From: an uncultured Clostridia bacterium
Lineage (GTDB): Bacteria; Bacillota; Clostridia; Oscillospirales; Oscillospiraceae
Assembly: GCA_946539175.1 (NCBI GenBank)
Contig: CAMNHH010000045.1
Location: 1-14,718, forward strand
Length of the DNA stretch: 14,718 bases
Reading direction: 5' to 3'
Part shown: positions 5,801 to 12,424 of the stretch, piece by piece
Layout: each line of letters opens with the position of its first letter
How positions within the stretch are numbered: position 1 is the stretch's first letter
Made by a program: the position numbers and the translations under genes
Notes under the pieces: generated by a model
Database searches by the model: none
The model's input: the letters and a program-made list of their open reading frames with translations, nothing else
Told to the model about the DNA's origin: nothing

Positions 5801-6745
5801 ATGTCCAAATCCATCGTTTACTTCACCCGTGATCTTTCCCCCGAGGGCTTGAAGAAGCTCTACGCCCGCATCTGCGGCCCCATCACAGGCAAGGCGGCCG
5901 TCAAGCTCCATACCGGCGAGAAAAACGGCCCCAACATCATCCCCTCTGACTGGGTCAGGGAATTCATGGCGGCCTGCCTCCCCGAGGCGACCATCGTGGA
6001 GACCAACACCTTCTACGAGGGCGACCGCTACACCACCACGCAGCACCGGGAGACCCTGAAGGTCAACGGCTGGACCTTCTGCCCCGTGGACATCATGGAC
6101 GAGGAGGGCACCGTGGATCTGCCCGTGGAGGGCGGCAAGTGGTTTGACCACATGACCATGGGCAGCCACGTGCTGCGCTACGACTCCCTGCTGGCGCTGA
6201 CCCACTTCAAGGGCCACACCATGGGCGGCTTCGGCGGCTCCAACAAGAATCTGGGCATCGGCATGGCCGACGGCCGCATCGGCAAGAAGATGATCCACCA
6301 GCGGGAGGGCTCCGATGATATGTGGTCCATCGCCATGGACGAGCTCATGGAGCGCATCGCCGAGTCCACCAAGGCCACCGTGGACCACTTCAAGGGCCAC
6401 ATCTCCTTCCTGAACGTGCTGCGGAACATGTCCGTCTCCTGCGACTGCGAGGGCACGGAGGCCCAGCCCGTGGTGACCCCCAACATCGGCATGGTGGCCT
6501 CTCTGGATATCCTGGCGGTGGATCAGGCCAGCGTGGATCTGGTTTACGCGCTGAATCCCGCCGACAACAAGGCCCTCACCGAGCGCATTGAGACCCGCCA
6601 CGGCCTGCGGCAGCTCAGCTATATGAAGGAGCTGGGCATGGGCAGCGACGAATACGAGCTCATCGACATCGACAACGGTGACAAGATCATCACCCCCACG
6701 GAGGCGGTGAAGGACGTGGTGCCCTTCAGCCCCTTCGCGCTGTAA
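5801..6745 (+). CDS. DUF362 domain protein without ferredoxin domain
   Basis: A 314-aa cytoplasmic protein of the DUF362 family, whose biochemical role is not established. Typical features seen are the N-terminal KLHTGEKNGPNIIPSDWV, YEGDRY, a central HFKGHTMGGFGGSNKNLGIG, and the CDC motif (C214, C216) followed by PNIGMVASLDILAVDQAS. Many DUF362 proteins carry a C-terminal two-cluster ferredoxin domain. This one ends at FSPFAL with no CxxCxxC series, so it is the stand-alone form. A near-perfect AAAGGAGGT (5786-5794) precedes the ATG and implies strong translation. It follows rnhA by 21 bp. Family membership is confident; a metal- or cluster-related role is only a guess from the cysteines and from better-known relatives. 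Confidence 0.88.
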   Translation: MSKSIVYFTRDLSPEGLKKLYARICGPITGKAAVKLHTGEKNGPNIIPSDWVREFMAACLPEATIVETNTFYEGDRYTTTQHRETLKVNGWTFCPVDIMDEEGTVDLPVEGGKWFDHMTMGSHVLRYDSLLALTHFKGHTMGGFGGSNKNLGIGMADGRIGKKMIHQREGSDDMWSIAMDELMERIAESTKATVDHFKGHISFLNVLRNMSVSCDCEGTEAQPVVTPNIGMVASLDILAVDQASVDLVYALNPADNKALTERIETRHGLRQLSYMKELGMGSDEYELIDIDNGDKIITPTEAVKDVVPFSPFAL

Positions 6746-6762
6746 AAGTAAGAAGTAAGTCC

Positions 6763-6809
6763 GTAGGGGCCGAACTCGAAGGGTCACGAAGTATGCCCAC
6801 ATCGGCCCT
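6763..6809. repeat. GTAGGG-type palindromic element, degenerate
   Basis: GTAGGGGCCGA (6763-6773) and TCGGCCC (6802-6808) form a 7-bp stem around a 28-nt loop. The GTAGGG end resembles the elements at 7840-7864 and 8383-8407. It lies between the DUF362 stop and birA. The rest of the gap (6746-6861) shows nothing beyond the birA Shine-Dalgarno. Confidence 0.5.
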
Positions 6810-6861
6810 TCCTGCCAGTTCTTGCCTGCAAACGAGGGCGGATACGAAGAGGGGTGAAAGC

Positions 6862-7833
6862 GTGGACAAACGTGAATTGATAACCCTGCTCCGTTCGGGG
6901 AGCTATGTCTCCGGGGCGGAGCTGGGAGCGCGGCTGGGGGTCACCCGGGCGGCGGTCTCCAAGGCGGTGGCCGCCCTGAAGCGGGAGGGCTGGCAGATCG
7001 AGTCCGTCCCCAACCGGGGCCACCGGCTGGCGGCGGAGCCGGACCGGCTGACCCGGGCCGGGGTCCTGGCCGCCCTGGGGGATCACCCCTGGGCCGAGAC
7101 GGTGGAGGTCCTGGACGTGGTGGACTCCACCAACAATCTGCTGAAGACCCGGGCAGCGTCCGGGGCCCCCGCGGGCTGCGTTGCCGCGGCGGACTGCCAG
7201 ACGGGAGGCCGGGGACGGCTGGGGCGGCGCTTTGACTCCGCCCCCGGCTCCGGCATCTATCTCTCCGTGCTGCTGCGGCCCGCCTGCCCGCCCCAGGCCC
7301 TCATGACCCTGACGGCCCAGGCCGCCGTGGCGGTGCGCCGGGCCATCCGGACCGTCACCGGGGCGGAGGCCGGCATCAAATGGGTCAACGATCTCGTGCT
7401 CGGAGACCGGAAGATCTGCGGCATCCTCACCGAAATGTCCCTGGAGGCGGAGAGCGGTCTGGTGTCCTACGCCGTGGTGGGCGTGGGGGTCAACTGCAAC
7501 CGCCCGGCGGACAGCTTCCCCCCGGAGCTGCGAGAAATCGCCGGCTCCATTCTGTCCCAGACGGGGAAGCGGGTGGACCGGAACGCCCTGGCTGCCGAAA
7601 TGATCCGGGCGCTCTCCGCCCTGCCGGGGCTGGACTGGCGGGAGGCCTATCGCGCCGCCTGCGTCAACCTGGGCCGGCCCGTCCGGATCCTGGCCCCCGG
7701 CCGGGCCCCCAGAGCCGGCACTGCCCTGGACGTGGGTCCCAATGCGGAGCTGCTTGTCCAAACGGAAACCGGCCTCGAGGCCGTCCAATCCGGCGAGGTC
7801 TCCGTGCGGGGCCTCTACGGCTACGCGCCGTAG
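6862..7833 (+). CDS. birA: Bifunctional biotin-[acetyl-CoA-carboxylase] ligase / biotin repressor BirA
   Basis: BirA activates biotin to biotinyl-AMP and attaches it to carrier-protein lysines; forms with an N-terminal helix-turn-helix also repress biotin genes. The 323-aa product has the HTH at about residues 1-60 (LRSGSYVSGAELGARLGVTRAAVSKAV), then the catalytic domain: DSTNN, GRGRLGR (116-122, adenylate-binding loop), KWVND (K173), KICGILTE (K184), VGVGVN, and a small C-terminal SH3-like domain. KWPND of many BirAs reads KWVND here. I chose GTG at 6862: GAGGGG lies seven bases upstream and the HTH starts normally. An in-frame upstream ATG at 6793 would translate the repeat element. No biotin synthesis genes are nearby, so its operator targets lie elsewhere. 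Confidence 0.95.
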   Translation: MDKRELITLLRSGSYVSGAELGARLGVTRAAVSKAVAALKREGWQIESVPNRGHRLAAEPDRLTRAGVLAALGDHPWAETVEVLDVVDSTNNLLKTRAASGAPAGCVAAADCQTGGRGRLGRRFDSAPGSGIYLSVLLRPACPPQALMTLTAQAAVAVRRAIRTVTGAEAGIKWVNDLVLGDRKICGILTEMSLEAESGLVSYAVVGVGVNCNRPADSFPPELREIAGSILSQTGKRVDRNALAAEMIRALSALPGLDWREAYRAACVNLGRPVRILAPGRAPRAGTALDVGPNAELLVQTETGLEAVQSGEVSVRGLYGYAP

Positions 7834-7839
7834 GCGTAC

Positions 7840-7864
7840 GTAGGGACAAGCATTGCTTGTCCGC
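7840..7864. repeat. Left 25-bp inverted repeat flanking the NUDIX gene
   Basis: It begins GTAGGGACAAGCATT and contains the palindrome GGACAAGCA-T-TGCTTGTCC. It is the exact reverse complement of 8383-8407. With the following GCTTTTC it may also weakly terminate birA. Confidence 0.88.
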
Positions 7865-7907
7865 TTTTCACGCCGCTTCCAGAGTATCATCATGAGGTCT
7901 GATTTTT

Positions 7908-8360
7908 ATGAGTTACATCAGCGAAATGAGAAAACACATCGGACACGCGCCAATGTTGTCCGTCGGCGCAACGGTGGCTGTCCTGAAGGACGGTAAACTT
8001 CTGCTGAATCTCCGCTCCGATACCGGCACTTGGGGCATTCCCGGCGGTGCGATCGAGTTGGGAGAAACTCTGGAGCAAACGGCAGCCAGGGAGTTGAAAG
8101 AGGAGACCAATCTGAGCGCTGAGGGCTTCACCTTTTTGCATCTGTTTTCCGGCAAGGATTTCTATTTCAAATATCCAAACGGCGATGAGCTCTATTCCGT
8201 TGTGGCTCTTTTCTTGGCGGATAACGTCGCGGGAGAGCTGGCTGTCACCGATCGAGAAAGCAGGGAATTGCGCTATTTCCGCAAAGAGGAGCTTCCAAAG
8301 CTCGAAAGCCGCGCGAAAACGATTGTAAACTGGTTGATAGACAACCAGGTTCTTCTCTGA
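7908..8360 (+). CDS. NUDIX hydrolase
   Basis: A small hydrolase of nucleoside-diphosphate-linked compounds (150 aa); the substrate is unknown. The Nudix box runs from G47 to L69: GAIELGE, seven residues, then RELKEETNL. It fits Gx5Ex7REUxEExGU except that the glycine near its end is N68. The metal-binding RELKEE core (E62, E65, E66) is intact. GAGGT (7894-7898) precedes the ATG at 7908; no clear promoter is visible. The gene is much less GC-rich than its neighbours, with many A/T-ending codons, and is enclosed by exact 25-bp inverted repeats. Both facts suggest acquisition as a separate cassette between birA and pepT. I see no transposase, so any movement would have relied on factors elsewhere. 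Confidence 0.93.
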   Translation: MSYISEMRKHIGHAPMLSVGATVAVLKDGKLLLNLRSDTGTWGIPGGAIELGETLEQTAARELKEETNLSAEGFTFLHLFSGKDFYFKYPNGDELYSVVALFLADNVAGELAVTDRESRELRYFRKEELPKLESRAKTIVNWLIDNQVLL

Positions 8361-8382
8361 ACCCCCGTGCGAAGGGGGAACG

Positions 8383-8407
8383 GCGGACAAGCAATGCTTG
8401 TCCCTAC
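8383..8407. repeat. Right 25-bp inverted repeat flanking the NUDIX gene
   Basis: Exact reverse complement of 7840-7864, with internal palindrome GGACAAGCA-A-TGCTTGTCC. It lies 22 bp after the NUDIX stop. The two repeats bound a segment of 568 bp. Confidence 0.88.
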
Positions 8408-8451
8408 AGGCGGGGCTGACGTCTGCTACCTGATTGAATCGTGATACCCGT

Positions 8452-8468
8452 GGCGCACACTGTGCGCC
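8452..8468. repeat. Palindrome upstream of pepT
   Basis: GGCGCACA-C-TGTGCGCC, followed by GCTAC. The plan of a palindrome with a GTAG/CTAC edge resembles the elements flanking the NUDIX gene, but the stem sequence differs. It lies 28 bp before the pepT start, so it could also be a regulator site or an mRNA leader hairpin. Confidence 0.55.
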
Positions 8469-8496
8469 GCTACAGATCATATACGGAGGTACACAA

Positions 8497-9696
8497 ATGA
8501 ATGTCACCGAAAGATTCCTGAAGTACGTGGCCTTTGACACCCAGTCGGACGAGAACAGCGAAAGCTGTCCCTCCACGGAGAAGCAGAAGCTCCTGGGCGC
8601 CTGCGTGGTGGAGGACATGAAGGCCATCGGCATTGCCGACGCCCGGATGGACGAGTACGGCTACGTCTACGGCTCCGTCCCCGGCACCGCCGAGGGCCCC
8701 GTCATCGGCCTGATCGCCCACATGGACACCTCGCCGGACTGCTCCGGCAAGGACGTGAAGCCCCGCATCGTGGAATATACCGGCGGGGACCTGGTCCTGA
8801 ACGAGGCGGAGCAGATCGTCATGAAGGTCAAGGACTTCCCCAGCCTGCAAAAGAACGAGGGCAAGCACCTGATCGTCACCGACGGCACCACCCTGCTGGG
8901 CGCCGACGACAAGGCGGGCATCGCGGAGATCCTCACCGCCGTGGAGGAGCTGCTGGCCGAAGGCGGCCCCCGGGTCCCCCTGCGGATCGGCTTCACCCCC
9001 GACGAGGAGGTGGGCCGCGGCGCGGACCGCTTTGACGTGAAGGGCTTTGGCGCCGAGTTCGCCTACACCGCCGACGGCGGCACCGTGGGGGAACTGGAAT
9101 ACGAGAACTTTAACGCGGCCTCGGCCACGGTACGCTTCAGGGGCGTCTCCATCCATCCCGGCAGCGCCAAGGGCCGGATGGTAAACGCCATGCAGGTGGC
9201 CGTGGACTTCCACAGCATGCTGCCCGCCAACGAGCGGCCCGAGCACACCGAGGGCTACGAGGGCTTCTCCATGCTTCACGCCATGGAGGGCGACGTGGAA
9301 TCCGCCACCCTGCGCTACATCATCCGGGACCACGACCGCTTCAGGTTTGAGCAGAAGAAGGCCCGCTTCCAGAGCATCGCCGCCTATCTGAACGAGCGTT
9401 ACGGCGAGGGGACCGTCCGCGTGGAGCTGAAGGACAGCTACTACAACATGAAGGAAAAGATCCTGCCTGTGATGCACGTGGTGGAGCGGGCCAGGGCCGC
9501 CATGGCCGCCGCCGGGATGGACCCGGTGGACGTGCCCATCCGGGGCGGCACCGACGGGGCCCGGCTCAGCTTCGAGGGTCTGCCCTGCCCCAATCTCTGC
9601 ACCGGCGGCGAGAACTACCACGGGCGCTATGAGTACATCCCGGTGGAGGACATGGAGCGCTGCGTGCAGATGCTCAAGCACATCGCAAGACCGTGA
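8497..9696 (+). CDS. pepT: Peptidase T (tripeptide aminopeptidase)
   Basis: A cytoplasmic di-zinc M20B aminopeptidase that removes N-terminal residues from tripeptides (399 aa; E. coli PepT is about 408). The metal and catalytic residues are visible in order: H75 and D77 (AHMDTSPD), D137 (GADDKAG), E170 catalytic and E171 ligand (FTPDEEVGRGAD), D193 (YTADGG), and H375 (GGENYHGRYEY). The lid-domain region (about 200-315) includes SIHPGSAKGRMVNA. CGGAGGT (8484-8490) seven bases before the ATG at 8497 fixes the start; an in-frame TTG at 8434 would read through the upstream palindrome. The 3' end overlaps the next gene by four bases, suggesting translational coupling. It likely supports peptide use in the gut. 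Confidence 0.96.
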   Translation: MNVTERFLKYVAFDTQSDENSESCPSTEKQKLLGACVVEDMKAIGIADARMDEYGYVYGSVPGTAEGPVIGLIAHMDTSPDCSGKDVKPRIVEYTGGDLVLNEAEQIVMKVKDFPSLQKNEGKHLIVTDGTTLLGADDKAGIAEILTAVEELLAEGGPRVPLRIGFTPDEEVGRGADRFDVKGFGAEFAYTADGGTVGELEYENFNAASATVRFRGVSIHPGSAKGRMVNAMQVAVDFHSMLPANERPEHTEGYEGFSMLHAMEGDVESATLRYIIRDHDRFRFEQKKARFQSIAAYLNERYGEGTVRVELKDSYYNMKEKILPVMHVVERARAAMAAAGMDPVDVPIRGGTDGARLSFEGLPCPNLCTGGENYHGRYEYIPVEDMERCVQMLKHIARP

Positions 9697-10766
9697 AGCA
9701 CCTGGCCCCCGCCTGCTTCCGGGCCTTCGCCTGCGCGGCGGGCAGCTGCCCCGACAGCTGCTGCCGGGCGGGCTGGGAGATCGTCCCGGACGAAGAAAGC
9801 CTGAACCTGTATGAAACGCTGGAAGGCGCGGAAGGGGCGCGAATCCGGGAAGGAATCGCGTTCCAGCGCAGCGGTGCGCAGCAAAACGCCGAAGCCCTTC
9901 TGCGCCAAAACGACTCCCGCGTCTGCGTCCTTCTGGACGAAGACGGCCTCTGCCGCGTGCAAAAGCACTTCGGCCACGACGCGCTCTGCAAGGTCTGCCG
10001 GGAATACCCCCGTTTTCACCGGGAATTCGGCAATCTGACGGAGCACGGTCTCAGCCTCAGCTGCCCCACAGCCTACGCCCTGGCCACGGCCCGGGCCCCC
10101 GCCTGGGAGGAATGGGAGGACGAAGCCCCCGTGGTCCCCAACGAGCTGGACCCGGCGGCCTATCTGCGGCTGCGGAGGGGCCGGGCGCTGGCCCTGGAGC
10201 TCCTGACCCGGGAGACGCTGCCCCTGCCTGCCCGTCTGGGGCTGCTGCGCCGCCTGGCGGCAGCCCTGCAGGGCGCCCCGGAAAAGCATATCCGGCACGA
10301 TTACGCCGTCCGCCTCCGGCGCTGGATCAGCCGCCCCGTCAAATCCCATGCCCAATTCTCATTTCCCAGTTCTCAATTCTCTTCCCTGGCCCGCAGCTTT
10401 CTGGGGCTGGAGATCCTTTCTCCGGCCTGGCGGGACGCTCTGGATCGCTTCGCGGCACTGGCGGCGGCGGGGCGGCTGCCCCGGGATCCGCTGACGCCGG
10501 AGGACCCGGAGCCCTATGCCCGCTGGCTGTGGTACGAGCTGTACAAATACTGGCTGGACGCCCTGGACGACGGGCGGCTCCTGGCCCGGGTGGACCGGAG
10601 CCTGGTCCTGCTGATTCTGGGCCTGGCCATGGACCGGACCCTGCCCGGGGAGGGCCCCTTCCTGCGGCGGATCAGCCGGGAGATCGAGCACTGCGAGGAA
10701 AATCTGGATGCGCTTTTGGAGCAAAACGCTGATTTCTCCTCCTTTTTCCGGATTTCGAGCTTCTAA
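9693..10766 (+). CDS. FliB-family cysteine-rich protein (annotated as flagellin lysine-N-methylase)
   Basis: A 357-aa protein of the FliB family. Cysteine motifs in order are C19-x3-CC (C19, C23, C24; CPDSCCRAGW), C78, C87 (DEDGLCRVQ), CxxC at C99 and C102 (LCKVCREYPR), and C124 (LSCP). Such clusters suggest a metal or Fe-S centre. FliB was named for lysine methylation of Salmonella flagellin, but homologues are common in non-motile gut Clostridia; no flagellar gene is in this window, so the true target is open. The GTG at 9693 overlaps the pepT stop (GTGA), so translation is probably coupled; no good Shine-Dalgarno is seen. Around residues 221-231 the coding sequence holds a stretch resembling half of the intergenic repeat (10352-10382). 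No terminator follows; the next promoter begins four bases after the stop. Confidence 0.82.
   Translation: MKHLAPACFRAFACAAGSCPDSCCRAGWEIVPDEESLNLYETLEGAEGARIREGIAFQRSGAQQNAEALLRQNDSRVCVLLDEDGLCRVQKHFGHDALCKVCREYPRFHREFGNLTEHGLSLSCPTAYALATARAPAWEEWEDEAPVVPNELDPAAYLRLRRGRALALELLTRETLPLPARLGLLRRLAAALQGAPEKHIRHDYAVRLRRWISRPVKSHAQFSFPSSQFSSLARSFLGLEILSPAWRDALDRFAALAAAGRLPRDPLTPEDPEPYARWLWYELYKYWLDALDDGRLLARVDRSLVLLILGLAMDRTLPGEGPFLRRISREIEHCEENLDALLEQNADFSSFFRISSF
10352..10382. repeat. Repeat-like half-arm inside the FliB-family gene
   Basis: CAATTCTCATTTCCCAGTTC and the following TCAATTCTC resemble the reverse complement of the left arm of copy B (AATTGAGAATTGAAAGTTGAGAATTG). It lies within a GC-rich coding region and is read in frame as a Ser/Phe/Gln-rich segment without a stop. 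No central hairpin or second arm is present. Confidence 0.55.
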
Positions 10767-10770
10767 TCTC

Positions 10771-10798
10771 TTGACAATTTCTGTAATTTCTGTATAAT
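10771..10798 (+). promoter_or_regulatory. Sigma-A promoter of the lipoprotein gene
   Basis: TTGACA (10771-10776), 16-bp spacer, TATAAT (10793-10798). ATTTCTGTA occurs twice in tandem across the spacer and -10. Transcription would start near 10805, leaving a leader of about 55 nt with AAAGGA (10844-10849) before the ATG at 10860. Confidence 0.88.
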
Positions 10799-10859
10799 GA
10801 CGCCAAGGGGAACTAATTCCTCTGAACCATTTCAAAAAAACGGAAAGGAAACTGATTGT

Positions 10860-11543
10860 ATGAAAAAGATTACCAAGCTCCTGGCTCTGATTCTGGCTCT
10901 GGCTCTGGTCCTGTCTCTGGCCGCCTGCGCCGGCAAGGCCAGCATCGTGGGCACCTGGAAGTACACCATGGACGCGAATCAGATTATGGAGGCCTCCGGC
11001 GCCATGGACGAGCTGACCAGCAGCGAAGACTCCGGCATGACCGAGGAGCAGGCCAAGGCTGTTCTGGACACCTTCAAGAAGATTTTTGACGGAGTGAGCA
11101 TGGTTATGGTTCTGGACCTCAAGGAGGACAACAGCTACACCATGAGCATGGACGAGGCCTCCGCCAAGGCCGCCAGCGAGACTCTGAGCAAGCGCCTGCC
11201 CGAGATGATGCCCGAGCTGCTGACCGCTATGTTCGGCGGCGAGGAAGGTCTGAACAGCTTCCTGGAGATGGCCGGCATGACCATGGAGCAGATGAGCGCC
11301 AACTTTGCCGAGGAGTTCAAAGCCGACGAGCTGGTGAAGAGCATGACCAGCGAGGCCTCGAAGGGCACCTACACCTACGAGGAGGGCAAGCTGGTCCTCA
11401 CCGCCGAAGGCGAGGGCGAGGAGCCCCTCACCATGACCGTGGAGCTGACCGCCAAGGAGCTGAAGGTCACCGCCGTTGACACCAAGGACGAAGACGACGC
11501 CAAGCAGTACAAGGCCATGCTTCCCATGGTTTTCACCAAGTAA
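10860..11543 (+). CDS. Predicted lipoprotein of unknown function
   Basis: A 227-aa secreted lipoprotein. The signal peptide MKKITKLLALILALALVLSL leads to the lipobox LAAC with the lipidated cysteine at residue 23. The mature part begins with a short linker, then IVGTWKYTMD, and near the end GTYTYEEGKLVLTAEG. GTW and a late EGKLVL beta segment are reminiscent of lipocalin-like small lipoproteins of gut Firmicutes, but I would not assign the fold. The middle (about 45-180) is acidic, Met- and Glu-rich and mostly helical in appearance (TEEQAKAVLDTFKKIFDG). The ATG at 10860 follows AAAGGA and starts the signal peptide correctly; an in-frame ATG at 10797 overlaps the -10 and is rejected. It has its own promoter and terminator, so it is monocistronic. 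No function is assigned. Confidence 0.9.
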   Translation: MKKITKLLALILALALVLSLAACAGKASIVGTWKYTMDANQIMEASGAMDELTSSEDSGMTEEQAKAVLDTFKKIFDGVSMVMVLDLKEDNSYTMSMDEASAKAASETLSKRLPEMMPELLTAMFGGEEGLNSFLEMAGMTMEQMSANFAEEFKADELVKSMTSEASKGTYTYEEGKLVLTAEGEGEEPLTMTVELTAKELKVTAVDTKDEDDAKQYKAMLPMVFTK

Positions 11544-11556
11544 TTCAAGACCCGCA

Positions 11557-11586
11557 GAAAACGCCGCCCGATGGGCGGCGTTTTTG
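11557..11586. terminator. Bidirectional terminator between convergent genes
   Basis: ACGCCGCCC-GAT-GGGCGGCGT flanked by AAAA on the left and TTTTTG on the right. It serves the lipoprotein gene on the + strand and, with the A-run read as T's, the M23/spoIIQ-like gene on the - strand. Confidence 0.93.
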
Positions 11587-11601
11587 TTGACGGGAGCCGG
11601 T

Positions 11602-12318
11602 TCATCCGGCCAGATAGGCCTCCGGGTCCTGGGGCACGTTGTTTTTGTACACGGCAAAGTGCAGATGGGATTCCTGGGCGATCTCCGCCAGGGCGGTCTT
11701 GCCCACGGTGCCAAGCACCTGTCCGGCGCTGACCCGATCCCCGGCTTTGACGCAGACCTCCTCCGCCAGATTGGCGTAGTGGGTCACCCAGCCCCCCGCG
11801 TGCTCCACGGTGACGGTCTGGCCCAGCAGATCATCGGCAAAGACGGAGAGCACCGTGCCCTCGGCCACAGCCTTGACCTCAGCGCCCGGCGCCGCGGCGA
11901 TGTCCATTCCGGCGTGGGTCCGCCAGTCCCGGGTGGTGGCGTTATAGCTCAGCTTGTCCATACTGTAGGCCTGGCTCTGCTCTCCCTCCACCGGGCGGCA
12001 GAGCACCGCGCCGGGCTCTGCGCTGGGACCGGTCTCCGGGGGCGTCCGGGGTTTCTCCGTCGCCGCGGGCTCGGCAGGGGGCACGGCATGCCTGGGCCCC
12101 ACGGTTTTCCACGGCCGATCCGCGGCGGCCCGCTCCTCCCCGGAAGACAGGGTGGGCAGCACCGCGGCGGGGACCGCCTCGGGCTGACGAGCCGCGTCCC
12201 CGTCCAGGCTTCGGACGAAAAGCCAGCCGGACACGGCCACCGCCGCCAGGCAGACGGCAAAGGCCAGATAATATCCCTTGTCCCGCAGCAGCTTACCCGT
12301 GATTTCTTTCCATTTCAT
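11602..12318 (-). CDS. spoIIQ: M23 metallopeptidase-family protein, probable SpoIIQ
   Basis: This single-pass membrane protein of 238 aa has a transmembrane segment at about 16-36, a Pro/Ala/Glu-rich linker (about 40-110) and a C-terminal LytM/M23 domain (about 118-235). The zinc ligands are intact: H135 and D139 in THAGMDIA, and H220 in HLHF, with H180 (VTHYANL) also present. YSMDKLSYN-x3-RDWRTHAGMD resembles SpoIIQ, the forespore half of the engulfment zipper. Bacillus SpoIIQ has lost a zinc ligand, whereas clostridial forms often keep the full site, as here. GGAGGTG (12326-12332, minus strand) sets the start. A sigma-F/G-like promoter lies upstream, which independently supports a forespore role. 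A general cell-wall M23 endopeptidase is the alternative. Confidence 0.82.
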   Translation of the reverse strand: MKWKEITGKLLRDKGYYLAFAVCLAAVAVSGWLFVRSLDGDAARQPEAVPAAVLPTLSSGEERAAADRPWKTVGPRHAVPPAEPAATEKPRTPPETGPSAEPGAVLCRPVEGEQSQAYSMDKLSYNATTRDWRTHAGMDIAAAPGAEVKAVAEGTVLSVFADDLLGQTVTVEHAGGWVTHYANLAEEVCVKAGDRVSAGQVLGTVGKTALAEIAQESHLHFAVYKNNVPQDPEAYLAG

Positions 12319-12337
12319 GGTAATTCACCTCCGAGGA

Positions 12338-12366
12338 CAGTATGCCCCGGATCGGCGGCTTTATAC
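12338..12366 (-). promoter_or_regulatory. Sigma-F/sigma-G-type promoter of the spoIIQ-like gene
   Basis: On the minus strand: GTATA (12366-12362), 14-bp spacer, GGGCATACTG (12347-12338). These match the forespore consensus GYATA / GGNNANAHTR, recalled from Bacillus, at every specified position. Transcription would start just before the Shine-Dalgarno at 12332-12326, giving a short leader. Confidence 0.72.
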
Positions 12367-12369
12367 AGG

Positions 12370-12413
12370 CAGGCCCCCGCTCCGCCGGAAAATTCGGCGG
12401 GGCGGGGGGCCTG
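12370..12413 (-). terminator. Long GC-rich hairpin after the P-loop gene
   Basis: About 18 paired bases: CAGGCCCCCGC-TCCGCCG pairs with CGGCGGG-GCGGGGGGCCTG, with one bulged G and one G-U pair, around a GAAAATT loop. No T-run follows on either strand, so it may be a T-less terminator or a 3'-end stabiliser for the minus-strand P-loop/pgi transcript. It stands four bases from the putative spoIIQ -35. Confidence 0.6.
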
Positions 12414-12424
12414 TTCGCTTTGGA

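Noticed and set aside
5258..6802. Very long open frame on the minus strand antisense to rnhA/DUF362, and similar long antisense frames elsewhere (such as 8470-9681, 1746-3056, 13296-14510 +)
   Set aside because: Codon-bias shadows of GC-rich genes: no ribosome binding sites, low-complexity Gly/Val/His/Gln or Arg/Pro compositions, and the opposite strand has clear conserved proteins.
6793..6861. Upstream in-frame ATG start for birA
   Set aside because: It would translate the palindromic element, has no Shine-Dalgarno, and adds residues before the helix-turn-helix that the family lacks.
10797..10859. Upstream in-frame ATG for the lipoprotein
   Set aside because: It overlaps the -10 box and would bury the signal peptide 21 residues inside the protein.
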